Below the pieces are notes generated by a model. The model searched no databases. It saw only the letters and a list, made by a program, of their open reading frames with translations, and had not been told where the DNA came from. Made by a program: the position numbers and the translations under genes. DNA of 64,000 bases from Halichondria panicea (taxonomy: Eukaryota; Porifera; Demospongiae; Suberitida; Halichondriidae), in assembly GCF_963675165.1 (NCBI RefSeq), contig NC_087385.1, positions 4,512,412 through 4,576,411 on the forward strand, given 5' to 3'. Each line of letters opens with the position of its first letter. Positions within the stretch are counted from its first letter, which is position 1. This document shows positions 48,126 through 59,114 of this stretch, one piece after another.

Positions 48126-51100
48126 TCAGATTGAGTCAATTACTGGGTTAATTAGTTCCTTTGCTTTGATAAAGAGTATGTCAAAATGATCTTTACTGGC
48201 TTTCAACTCAGTCAGAGAAATGTCCAGAGCCTTCTTGTTTACTGCCTCCTGTCCGTGGAAACTGTAACAAACAATCATGTATATAGTCATTGTATGGCAA
48301 TGAAGAAGTACACTCACAACAGTTGAGTATAATAATTGTGGTACGTGCTATACACAACACTTACAGGGCAATCAGCAGTAGTGCAATGAGCTTCCACTGA
48401 GGGGGCCTGAAGGCCACACATTTGTTGGTCAATCTAAGGGACAGAGACAATCATAAAAACTGACACAGAAACAACCCACCTAAAAGATGAGGCCATTTCC
48501 ATTACACCACTTCCCTCACCAAGAGACTGTAGCGTGGAGCGTAGCTGGCTCATAAACAGGGATCTTTGAACTTGACTAACACACATGTCGTGTAGCGGAG
48601 GATGGAACACACCTTCAGAGTGGTCATGCTGCTTCGTTCCTACAGTGTTCAACCAAATGTCCAATGAGTCGGATATTTGTTGAATGTACTTGTTTGCAAA
48701 CTGTTCATCGCCACCGCCACAGTTAAAGGGATGGTTTGATACCGAGGTATTTTTGTCACTCAGGCATAAAGATTCAAACGAAGATAAGTTTATAGCGTGT
48801 AATGGAGCATCATCGGTTGTGATGGGTTGTGATGAGCTATCATCGGTGGTTGGTTGCTGCTTGGTATCCACCGAGACTGGTTGTGATGAGCCATCATCGG
48901 TGGTTGGTTGCTGCTTGGTATCCACTGACACTGGTTGTGATGGGCCATCATCGGTGGTTGGTTGCTGCTTGGTATCCACCGAGACTAGTTGTGATGAGCC
49001 ATCATCGGTGGTTGGTTGCTGCTTGGTATCCACTGAGACTGGTTGTGATGAGGTAGCTTCGGTTACCGGCTTACAGAGGGGGGAGTCTAACAGGGGGAGA
49101 AGCTGCATGGACCTGCATTGTAAAAACAAACATGTTACCGCAACACATGTGTACCCCCTTACACATGTGCTGTTTTGTGTGAAGTGTGTTAATGCAACAC
49201 ATATCAACATGTGTGACATATCAACATGTGTGTGTGCTAAAACTACACACAGCTCCATTTTAACACATATCTCCTACTCAAATGTGTTTAAACGACACGC
49301 AATTTGTTGCTAATTTAACACAGCTTAGTTTTAACGCAGATCTCTTACTTAAGTGTGTTTAAATGACACCTTACTTGTGTTATATTTAACACACACTGTG
49401 TGCTCGCTTTACTTCAATATTATAGATGCAAGAATAGAATGATACATTCATGGATAGGACAGGGTTATTAAAAGTCAACATGATGAAAATTCTTATTCAC
49501 ATGCACATACATTTAATTGTGTCATGCATGGATACTCAAGAAAAAATTGTTGTTTATAACTGTTGACTTTATAAACATTGTAGTATGACAAATACATTTC
49601 TGTGTTGTACAAATAAATAAAAGTGTTTTTCATCGTCGGTAATAAATTATTTCACCGAACACTCTTCATTGGCTTGCATGCATGGGCAAAACTCCTTCCC
49701 AGAATGATCACGAATCAGGCCGGCCCTGTACACACAGAGAACGTAAAGAGCACTATTTACATGCAGTACGAACTATTCAGTGGAGAATTAATGTCGTAGC
49801 CGTATAATATACTTTATTTCAATGTTGCTATGGGGGACCAGGCCATGATCATAGATACAGACATACTATATAGATAGACACACTTGCTTGATCCAGTGTA
49901 TAACACTTTCTTTGACTGAAAATAATTATAATTATGGGGACTAATTTACATACTGTATCTACTCCTTAAAAACTTAGACTCGCAAGCCGTCACTGTTGCA
50001 GGCGAACAGTAGACTGGTCAAACTCCGTGTTGAGACTTGTGTAACGTTTGCCACGATATTTGTGGCAACTAACCGCATGCGGTTACCACAAGATCAATGA
50101 TAGTGACGTTTCACTAGAAAACTCTACGTATCACATGCAGTATACTGACGTCACGAAAACCGCAGCCACTTAAAATATTTCTGATATGCTGGCTGTGCAA
50201 CACGAGTCTCAACACGGAGTTTGACCAGTCTACTGTTCGCCTGCAACAGTGACGGCTTGCGAGTCTATAAAAACTGGCTAACTTATCTTTTAGTATACCC
50301 TGTTAATTGTTGCTTGGGGCTTAGAGCAACCTGCTGCATGCAGACAGAGCTATAGAGACTAGACTGAAGACTGCACTTGCTTGTATTAAACTTGGTGTCC
50401 ATATTTATTGGGTGTGGTCCAACTTTTGTGCCGCACCCAACTATATCCCATGGCTATTAGAATGTTTTTTTGTTTTTTGTTTTTTTAATAATAATAATAA
50501 TTATTGCAAGTGAAAAGATAAAACACAAAAAAAAAAAAAAAAAAAAAAAAACAAGAAAAAAACAACAACATGTGACATAAGTTCCTGGGAAAACACATGT
50601 TTCAGACCGATAGCACCCGGCCTTCTTGGGTTGCTAGGTCAATAGTGCCGGTGTCTAAGGCCTTCCATGGTGTGGTGGTGGTGAATGACTTCCTAGAGCC
50701 TCTGATGCACATAATCTCTGATCTTATGAGGGAGAAATTTAGCCTATACATCTCATCCAATTTAGAGTTGTGCTGTATGTTTTGTCATGTTTCTCTGCCA
50801 GCATTGAAGCTAGTTTCTTGTAGACAATAGCTGCAGCCGGACCCATACCTCCAGCAGCAGAGAAAACAAAGGCGTAAACGATCCATGTTCGACTTCTCTT
50901 ACACGCTGTTCATAAGCTCTCTTCTTCTCCATCTCGTTTCTTCTGTAGCTCTGGGCCATGGTGGAGCGGCGATAGGTAGGTGCGTACGGGTTGAAGACCC
51001 TGACATCAAAAAATGCACTCTGTCTATCGTTGCTCCAGAAGCTCTGGGCCACAACATCAAGGCGAGCCCCATTCTCGCGGTTGGTTGTCCTAAGTTGGAA

Positions 51101-54100
51101 CTGCTCTTCCGTCACAGGCTGTAAGGTTGGTTCAATACCCACATCTGGACATACTTCGCTCATAAGATTTGCTGTGATGTTGCGTATTTCATTATGTCTT
51201 ATTGTTGGAAATCCTCCCCTAGAGCAGCTGAGTGCATGCTCTACTGTGAAGTGATGTCCACAGACACAGTGAGAGGGTAGGTTCTGAGGCCGCCAGCCGT
51301 ACCTGAGGCAAAGAGCATCTCTGAAGGCTCCCTTGTGTAGCATGAAACCATGCTCTTCAATAGGCAGCGCTGTTATCCAGCTTGAGGTACCTTTCTCTGA
51401 GCATATTCCAACCATTTTTTTCAAATTGTTTGGTAGTTCTTCATTTAGCTCACTTGCTGTCCTGGCTTCCATCTGTTGGCGGAATTTTTTGGCATTGTTC
51501 CTCAGTCTGGCTTGCTTTTGCTTCATTGTAGGTTCGTATATATCGGATTGGTCAAGTATCAGGCTGACTAGTGGTGCTGAGATTGACATGCTCATCGTGA
51601 ACTGGCCAGGGCTTGTTTCACACGGGTTTGCTATACCAAGTCCCCCATGGCGGGCTGGGAGTGCCATTATCTGTCTTTCCAGATCATCAAAGGCATTCTG
51701 TCCAGTCAATTTTGGACGACTTGGTATAGCAAACCCGTGTGAAACAAGCCCATGCAGTCACTCTGAAGCTAATGTGACACTGTTGTTAGGTGAGAAGTAG
51801 TTTTCTTAAATTGTAATGCTATCTAATTCTATAGGTATTAAATTCGGAGCGGCCTGGTTTGAATTCTTCAGACCCGTGCTGTTCTTCTAGAGCAGGGAGC
51901 ACAAGTCTCAAGTCATCAGAAATATAGAAACAAACTCCAATTAATGTCTGGCATAAAGTTGAAAATCAATCCCAGTGTTGTTTAGGTAAGAAATTGTTTT
52001 TTAAATTGTATAAAGCTATTCAGGAATCCAATCTTCTATAGGTAATATGGAGCGGACCTGTTTTGCCTTTAGACCCTTTGCATCTATAAAGCTAGAGCGA
52101 GCAGAAATCAAACAGAGGGTACCAAACATTGTCACTATTTTGTGCACTTCTTAATTTAGAGATGTATGACTGATGTTCGATATCATAATTATTATTCCTA
52201 ATTTTATTCTCATATGTATGTCTTAAACGTTCACAATTAAACATGCAATCATACTGTATTATCATGTAGCTTCTTGTTTCTATTGTGATGTACTATAATT
52301 ATGCGTATCATGTGAGCACAGCAGTAACTGATACATGATTTAGCATCACCTGCTCTTTTAACACATGATTGTGTTTAGTGTGCTATTTTATGGGACAATC
52401 GAATAACACACATTCTTAAATAACACAGTTACGAATAACACAGTTAATGATTTAGCACACCTGCTTTTAACACATGTGTTTAGTGTGATATTTTAAGGGA
52501 CAATCGAATAACACGTTTGTTTTTACAGTGTGATAGCCATTATAGCTATTGAAATTTGGTTTTAGCTGACAAAACATACCGCTTTGTTGTCCTAGCCATT
52601 GGAGGGAAAGTAGAGAGTTGGGAGCGGTAGAAATTTGAAGCTTTGAAACACTGAGAGCTACAAAACTTCTGCAGAGACAAACAGAATAAAATTTATTGAA
52701 TGGATTTTCGCTCACCTTTCTCTGAGTGAGATCCAAGACTTGGTTGGTTGCCGTGGATATGTGGTATTTTTGTTTTGGTACGTTGACTAGTTGTTGGTCA
52801 CAGAGAGGGTACCCACAGAGGTGGTCGATGTTCCTCTCGTCCACCACGTCACTGTACTGACTCACAGTGAGAAGGTCAGCCTGCATAATCATGCACACTT
52901 ATTAACACAGGGAGTATTTACAATTATGCGAATACTGGTTAATAAGCGCATGCGCCTATAGAGGAAAGAGCAGACCTCTATGTATGTGCCTATTATCCAG
53001 ATGTGCTTACAGAGATTAATACAATTAACCACGCCCATGATGTTTCAATCTCTTCTATTAACTGGCTCAATCGTTGTCTGAAAGAGGTCTATATAGTCAT
53101 ATCAGCGTAACACAACTAGAGGAGACTTCTCATCTATAAAGAAGTGTGGAGACCAGTTGTTGGGCAGAAAACTGTGCAGAGAATCATGCGCTTCTATCGA
53201 GGCTTTTGGTCTGCTAGCCTATTAGTTAATATGCGCTTATTAACTAAGTGCGCTTATTAATATGGTAACATATTAAAGTACAACTACCGTACTTCTTCTA
53301 AAAGAGGCCGCCGCTTTTTAATAATTACGATATCAGCTAGGGCTATAATTAGAGACAGAAAATTAGATTTGGTCCAAAGAGCAGCATAATTAGAAGGGCG
53401 CCTTATTATTTGAGCAAGTGGTATCCTCAATTTCAGGCCGCCCAAAAAACATTATGGAACTCGAGGTTCAGGTTTGTAAAATGAAGTATATCCTTGACCT
53501 TCCAACTGGCCTTTTTGTGGCAACTACAGGTGGAGGAGGTGTCTCACACATCCTCAAGCTTCATGAAAATAGAAGTGATACTGGCCTCCATTTAGCGACC
53601 CCCAAAAAAATCTGTAGCCACGTGGAGCTCTGTAATTATAGAGACCTCAAAATTACTTTTCAGTCTAGGTGGCGCATAATTAGAAGGGCACCTCTTTTAG
53701 AAGTACGGTATACAGTAGACTCTCGCTATTCCGGCTCTCTGAAGTACGGCCACCTCGATATACCGGCTCTGTGAAGTACGGCTACCTCGATATACCGGCC
53801 ATTTGGCTTGGCACGGAATGCTAGCTATAATTATGTTTACTGCACAAAACTCACCCTGAAGTACGGCCACTCGCTATTCCGTTTACCGGCCAGTGCTGGC
53901 TGTCCCAAACAAGGTTTTTAATGTAATTTTATACGTATATTACGGCCGGATATGACGTTTTGGGTGTGGTTTAGCAAATAAAATTGGTTAAATAGAGAAC
54001 AGAATGATTCATTATCCTACATTATTTCGAGACAAGAACCGCAAAGTAGTAATTAGATTCAAGGTAAGGTCGTTTTTAAGCCGCGGCTATTTCCTGAGCT

Positions 54101-54924
54101 GCAGCCACCTCGCTATTCCGGCCAAGCTGCATGGTCCCAAGGGTGACCGGATTAACAAGAGTCTACTGTGTATACAGTAGACTCTCGCTATTCCGGCTCT
54201 CTGAAGTACGGCCACCTCGATATACCGGCCATTTGGCTTGGCACGGAATGCTAGCTATATGTTTACTGCACAAAACTCACCCTGAAGTACGGCCACTCGC
54301 TATTCCGTTAACCGGCCAGTGCCCAAACAAGGTTTTCAATGTAATTTTATACGTATATTACGGCCGGATATGACGTTTTGGGTGTGGTTTAGCAAATAAA
54401 ATTGGATTACATTTAAATAGAGAACAGAATGATTCATTATCCTACATTATCCTCGAGACAAGAACCGCAAAAGTAGTCATTAGATTCGAGGTAAGGTCGT
54501 TTTTAAGCCGCGGCTATTTCCTGAGCTGCAGCCACCTCGCTATTCCGGCCAAGCTGCATGGTCCCAAGGGTGACCGGATTAACGAGAGTCTACTGTATAT
54601 GAGTAATTTTCTGCAAACGTTTGTATGAACTACCATTTAAATTTCGTACAGTGCTTAGGATAGTGCAGTGACGATAAACATATTTCATTTTCGTATGATG
54701 CTCTTCAATACGAAAATAACCCACTATAACCAATAATACTTAACTGCCTGCAGTAGTCGGCTCTCAGTGATGCCCATCTCCAAGAGTTCCTCAATGCACC
54801 TCAGAGCAGAAGTTCCGTCACTGTTAAAGTAAAATTTATATAACCAGGAGTACTCCTGCATGTAAACTTACATTGCCATTTCCCTACCCCAACGATTTCG
54901 GATTTCAGCAGGTACGTCTGCTCC
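48126..54924 (-). CDS. RPAP2: RNA polymerase II-associated protein 2 (CTD phosphatase, Rtr1 family)
   Basis: RPAP2/Rtr1 removes Ser5 phosphate from the RNA polymerase II tail and helps nuclear import. Exons found: 54924-54872, 54820-54745, 52880-52716, 52668-52580, 49112-48480, 48433-48365, 48261-48126 (407 codons including stop). Diagnostic zinc-binding region: [57 protein letters not shown], with the C-x4-C and C..C ligands in place. The C-terminal exons keep the second conserved block ([20 protein letters not shown]). The middle exon carries an 18-residue repeat. The 5' exon with the start codon is not secure: the frame is open to the acceptor at 54925, and an internal ATG lies in that exon. 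Two introns are bloated by transposons. Confidence 0.9.
48817..49056 (-). repeat. Coding 54-nt minisatellite in RPAP2
   Basis: About four to five head-to-tail copies encode [18 protein letters not shown] in the linker between the two conserved RPAP2 domains. The unit is hydrophilic and likely disordered. Confidence 0.9.
49977..50265. repeat. Inverted repeat nested in the RPAP2-intron transposon
   Basis: Arms of about 62 bp (GACTCGCAAGCCGTCACTG inward, mirrored by CAGTGACGGCTTGCGAGTC) enclose about 165 bp. Probably a separate foldback insertion. Confidence 0.8.
50520..50553. repeat. Poly-A tract beside the nested retroelement
   Basis: A long A run, with further A-rich sequence, at the low-coordinate end of the retroelement fragment. 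Confidence 0.7.
50600..51753 (-). mobile_element. Truncated retroelement, RT C-terminus and RLE-like domain, with inverted 5' end
   Basis: A continuous minus-strand frame of 299 codons (51709-50810) from the same family as the copy at 37466-39470. Landmarks: [58 protein letters not shown] (CCHC knuckle), [42 protein letters not shown]. This copy lacks the RT catalytic core. Beyond 51709 a short stretch of the same coding sequence ([11 protein letters not shown]) reads on the plus strand, so the 5' end is inverted. Confidence 0.82.
52350..52530. repeat. Two tandem sub-terminal repeats of the RPAP2-intron transposon
   Basis: A motif block (TTTAACACATG, TGTGTTTAGTGTG, ATTTTA, GGGACAATCGAATAACAC) occurs twice in direct orientation about 100 bp apart, just inside the right terminus. 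Confidence 0.75.
53285..53710. mobile_element. MITE 1 of three abutting elements
   Basis: Ends TACCGTACTTCTTCTAAAAG and (inverted) TACCGTACTTCTAAAAGAGG. About 425 bp without a transposase. Its right end shares TA with the next element. The two ends also carry internal inverted blocks (AGAAGGGCGCC, AGAAGGGCACC). Confidence 0.7.
53713..54168. mobile_element. Pogo/Tc1-like MITE, copy 1
   Basis: Terminal repeats CAGTAGACTCTCGCTATTCC and inverted CAGTAGACTCTTGTTAATCC flanked by TA, the usual signature of pogo/Tigger-related elements. About 456 bp, non-coding. Confidence 0.82.
54175..54595. mobile_element. Pogo/Tc1-like MITE, copy 2
   Basis: A second copy in the same orientation only 6 bp after copy 1, nearly identical apart from small deletions and one short insertion. 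Termini CAGTAGACTCTCGCTATTCC and inverted CAGTAGACTCTCGTTAATCC. Confidence 0.85.
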
Positions 54925-56663
54925 CTACACGCACATATAAAGTTTGACTCTCACAGTCACAGACTTGACACTAGAGCACTACAGACAAGTAAATCATCCA
55001 AGTCCACACGTACGTACGTACCTCTGATCCGACTTGCACTGTCTTCTAGACACTCTATTTTAGTCCAAGGCCGTAGCAAGCGGTCAGGCTAGCTGGTAAG
55101 TGACCACTTTTTGGAGCTAAGTAGGTAATGGTCGTCATGATTGAAAATTGCATAAGTGGTTTCCTGGTAATGGTCGTCACTATTGTAATCGATAACTATA
55201 CTACTTCATAGAGGGAAGTGCGGCCTGGGATCGAGGCTAATAGTCGATCCGACATACTTGAACTTTCACTAATTAGATCCAGAGGAGGTTCGGACATCAC
55301 TTGAACTTTCACTAATTATGACCTTTTAATGACATTCAAATTACTTTTCGTTTTTGCTGACTCAGCAGTAGCGTTCTCTGCTAGTCTCTATTTTAGCCGC
55401 CCTCTAAAAGTTGGGCGGCCTAATCACGAGTCTATGTTATAGAGGGCGACTGATTTTTTTTATTTTTTATTTTTTTTTCTTTATAAAATTTAATGCAGAG
55501 CATAGGTGCGTACCAACTAGCAACTGAGAGCTAATATTAGGTAGCCCTAACAAAAACAGCAAAAGGCAAAACAAAAAAACAACAAAAAAAACAACAAAAA
55601 CAAACAAAACGAACAAAAAAACACAAGTAACTAAAAAGTGCAGGCAGTGACAAGGACAGTGAAATACAAATTAATTAACAGACACAAAACTGTAAGTAAG
55701 GGCAAGCAGACAATTAATTATAAGTAAGTAATTTATGAGACAATATTTCTGCACGGTTTCTGTCGCTGAATCTGTTGACAGCTAGTTGTGTTTGGTGTCT
55801 ATGATGGTTACTGGACCTAACCCTATCAGCACATAATACCCATACTAGCTAGATCCAGTCATGTTCTACTGCTGAGTCAGCAAAAACGAAAAGCAATTTG
55901 GCCTGGAATGTCATTAAAAGGTCATAATTAGACTACATTACATCATCTGTAATTGATCTGATTGGCTAAAAAAACAGTAGATTACATGGAAGCATAATCT
56001 ACAAGAAGTTACTTATTCTACAGGAAATGGGCGCATATTCTACAGGAAGTGGACACATATTCTACAGGAAATGGACGCATATTCTACAGGAAGTGACAAA
56101 TAATTTGCAGGAAGTTCTTAAAAGTTGGAATGAAATTTTTAGTGAAAGTGACAAGATGACAAAAACATTATAAAAAAGACAGAATGCAATAGTTTGTTCA
56201 GTCAATATCCATTCTTTCCATGTCCACTGTTGCTTTGTATTGCTTTTTCCAGTTGGGCATGGGCAAGGGGGGCCAGGAAGCATCAAAAACACTTTAGCAG
56301 TCGCTTGACACTTTCTATTGAGTTTTCAAGGTTCCATGCCGGTCCAGTCTGCTCTATACCACCCTCCACTCCACCACAGAGCTTCATTCTTCTTCTTGTA
56401 GTGTTGCAGTCAGTTCTAGCATAGTTCTAGGTTATTTTTACTTGTCTGTTCTTTCCAGTATCTTCAAGAAGCGTTTCACAAGCTTTACTAAGTTTTACTG
56501 TAGTTTTTCATTGTTTTGAAGCCGTCTTCTTGTCTTTTTCTGTCAACTGGTGTCTCTCACAGCTCTCCAGCTCGTCCAGCTCGCACAAATTCAATTTCTG
56601 TTGCTACGCACCAAACCTGGCTTTTTATAACCACGCCTCGCGCATGCGCAATGAAGTCCAAGT
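54925..56663. other. Repeat-rich region upstream of RPAP2
   Basis: Mostly non-coding. A strong donor-like GTACGTACGTACG (minus strand) near 55020 may end an untranslated or short first RPAP2 exon, but no ATG fits. The block TGCTGAGTCAGCAAAAACGAAA with ATGTCATTAAAAGGTCATAATTAG occurs inverted at about 55312-55372 and direct at about 55861-55931 and 56843-56903. Poly-A/T-rich tracts at 55457-55630 look like retroelement tails. Confidence 0.5.
56010..56115. repeat. Tandem repeat, unit about 23 bp
   Basis: Four or five imperfect copies of CATATTCTACAGGAAGTGGA. Non-coding. Confidence 0.85.
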
Positions 56664-56813
56664 TAGATAGACCACACCCACTCAGAATATGCGTCTTAGT
56701 AACCACCTTGGTTACGGTTAGATTCCCTCGGCTTTGCGCCTCGGGCTAACCGCAACCGCAGAGGTTACGTAGACGCATATTCTACTCTTAGGTGTAGTCT
56801 ATCCTATACTTAG
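56664..56813. repeat. Palindromic element, copy 2
   Basis: Arms AGACCACACCCACTCAGAAT and ATTCTACTCTTAGGTGTAGT with inner inverted GTAACC/GGTTAC segments fold back over about 150 bp. Related in sequence to the palindrome at 44881-44935. Confidence 0.7.
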
Positions 56814-56916
56814 TGAAAGTTCAAGTGATGTCTGGGGCCAAATTGCTGCTGAGTCAGCAAAAACGAAATTAAAAGGAATGTCATTAAAAGGTCATAATTA
56901 GTGATTGAAGAACATA

Positions 56917-59114
56917 ATGCTGTGCTCCTTACCAAGAGCTGGTCCAACAGCTTCAGCTGTCCTTAACAATTATTCTATGGCCATAACATTATCTGGAGAT
57001 ACCTACAATTCCCTGCAAGACTACCACCCTCCCTCCTGGGCCCAGCACATCAAGCCCCAGCCCTCTCAATATGTACAGGTAGATCTACTCATACAGTATT
57101 AATACTGAGCCCATAAACAGACGGCTAACTTCAACGCAGAGGAGGTCCGACATGCGTGCACGAATCACTACAAGTTCAGTGCATTGATGTCATTGAGGTC
57201 ACGTGATAATGCCTGTGGACAATGCACGGAACTTGTAGTGATTTGTGCATGCATGTTGGACCTCCTCTGACTTCAACGTATACTTGGGGATCACATCTGG
57301 TGAAACCGACTTCCTTTTATGGAATCGACTAAGTGCGTGCAAACCGCAGCCCTGCATTGCGTATAATACGTGCAGGGATTCAACCACTCTGCATATTAGG
57401 AAATGCAACGTGATCCCCGTATAGTCGTTCTCTTATTTATGGGCTCCTGGTTACCGTATAGCGGGAAATTTTCTGTTAGGTGCAGTGGTGGATCTAGAAA
57501 AAGTGGTAGGATGCTGAGCAAGAGGGGCAAAGAGCATCCCACGTGGTAGCGCGCGAAAATCGAGGATTTGATGTCATTTCCGGTGCATGGGTGCGGTATT
57601 ACTGTGACATTAATAATTTTTTTATTAGGTGTGGTTTGCATTGCAGAGGTTCCTTGCACTCTGTATTTACTTGTCGAGTCTAGTCTGCACTGCAGTGCAG
57701 CTAGTCAAGTAAAAGACATTACTGAAATAGATATAGGTCTACAGCTACTCTACTAGCTATATATAGTAGAGCTACTCTATACGGTGATGGTTGATATACT
57801 TCTTCAGCTTGCAATGAGGCCCACTCCCATCCACCGCTGGGTGTTGCCAGGGGTACCTGAGGGAGTCCAGGTCTCTGTCAAGAGAGACGATATGACGGGA
57901 AGCCTTCTCTCTGGGACTAAAGTATATATCTATGAATCAAAATCGCAGTATAAATTCATGATTCTATAGATTCGTAAACTAGAGTTCTTGCTGGCTGATG
58001 CCCTTCAGAAAGGGTGTGACAATGTGATCACCAGTGGGTTTATGGAATCGAACTATGCTAGGACAACAGCCGTGGCTGCCAGGCAATTAGGTCTGCAACC
58101 TCACCTGGTTTTGTGGTGGAGAGAAGGAGAGTTGGTGAGTGAACTACATGTTATCATTTTTACATATAGAGCCATGCTCAACATTGAATCAATTAATATA
58201 TTCAACCGTTTATATATAATTATAGGATCAAAGTGCAGTGGGATGCACTGGCAATATGTTTCTGAATCACTGTGTGGGTGCTAAAATAATGCTCGTTCCT
58301 CCACTGAAGTACTCAAGCACAGTGAAGGGTGAGGAGAGCCTGAGGCAGATTGTGGAGGAGTACTCACGAGTGCTGAAGTAATGTAATAGTTTACTGCATG
58401 TGCTCGCATATTATCACGTAGGTCACAGGGAGCTAATCCCTACATCGTACCTGAAGGCTCCGATGAGCTTGGACTGTGGGGCTACATTCAAGCATTCCAA
58501 GAACTACTGGAACAAGTACATATAAGCACATGCATGCACTTACTTTGACACATTGTTGACTCGTATGCAGGGGGTCGCTGAGAGGTATGATGATTTGGTG
58601 GTGGCTGTGGGGAGCGGAGGGACAGTGTGTGGACTAGCACTAGGCAACTATCTCACAGGATCAAAGCTCAAGTTAGTACACATACAGCATGCAATTAATA
58701 CTCTGACTATACTAAGGATTGTTTACATGCAGGATCCATGCTGTGTGCATATATGAAGATGCCGACTATTACCATAGACGCATTGACAAAATCCTTCATG
58801 CAGCAATGGGCCCTGAAACCAACTCAGAAGGAAAAGCACTACGCTCCCGAAACATTGTGGACATTATTGAAGGCTATAAAGGCCAAGGATATGGCCTCTC
58901 AACACAAGAGGAGCTGGATCAACTGTTAGAGGTATTTACTGCAACTGGTGTCCCTGTGGACCCTGTGTACACTCTGAAGGGGGTGAGGGGGATGCTGTCA
59001 GAGCTCGCTGACAACCCGAGGAGGTTTGCTGGGAAGAGGGTGCTCTATCTACACACTGGTGGAGTGTTTGGACTATACGATTGGACTATACAATTGTATG
59101 AAAGAATGGCATAA
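56917..59114 (+). CDS. D-cysteine desulfhydrase / ACC deaminase-like PLP enzyme
   Basis: Fold-type II PLP enzyme of the family that degrades D-cysteine (to pyruvate, H2S and ammonia) or 1-aminocyclopropane-1-carboxylate. Exons: 56917-57078, 57808-57921, 57970-58134, 58226-58377, 58422-58515, 58571-58671, 58733-59114 (389 codons plus stop). Landmarks: [35 protein letters not shown] then [11 protein letters not shown] (PLP Lys in SGTK; SGNK is usual), [35 protein letters not shown] (phosphate loop), and [13 protein letters not shown] at the end. The large first intron (729 nt) contains an inverted repeat. Substrate preference between D-Cys and ACC cannot be decided by eye. Confidence 0.9.
57126..57278. 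repeat. Hairpin repeat in the first intron of the PLP-enzyme gene
   Basis: Arms of about 60 bp (AGAGGAGGTCCGACATGCGT mirrored by GCATGTTGGACCTCCTCT; ACTACAAGTTC mirrored by GAACTTGTAGT) with a loop of about 30 nt. A further hairpin family member with no coding capacity. Confidence 0.8.

Larger units (their letters stand above)
49116..52530. mobile_element. 3.4-kb non-autonomous CACTA/EnSpm-like transposon in an RPAP2 intron
   Basis: Left end CATTGTAAAAACAAACATG and right end (inverted) CACTGTAAAAACAAACGTG form terminal inverted repeats of about 22 bp. CACTG ends are typical of the EnSpm superfamily. Sub-terminal regions are rich in AACACATGTGTT-like motifs on both sides, as transposase-binding arrays often are. 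No transposase is encoded; the interior holds a nested foldback repeat and a truncated retroelement. It fills all but about 52 nt of the host intron. Target duplication is not clear. Confidence 0.72.

Noticed and set aside
48684-49313. Plus-strand Cys-rich 209-codon open frame
   Set aside because: Antisense of the RPAP2 repeat exon, which has a phase-consistent exon chain.
51333-51800. Plus-strand 155-codon open frame
   Set aside because: Antisense of the retroelement protein, apart from the short inverted 5' piece described above.
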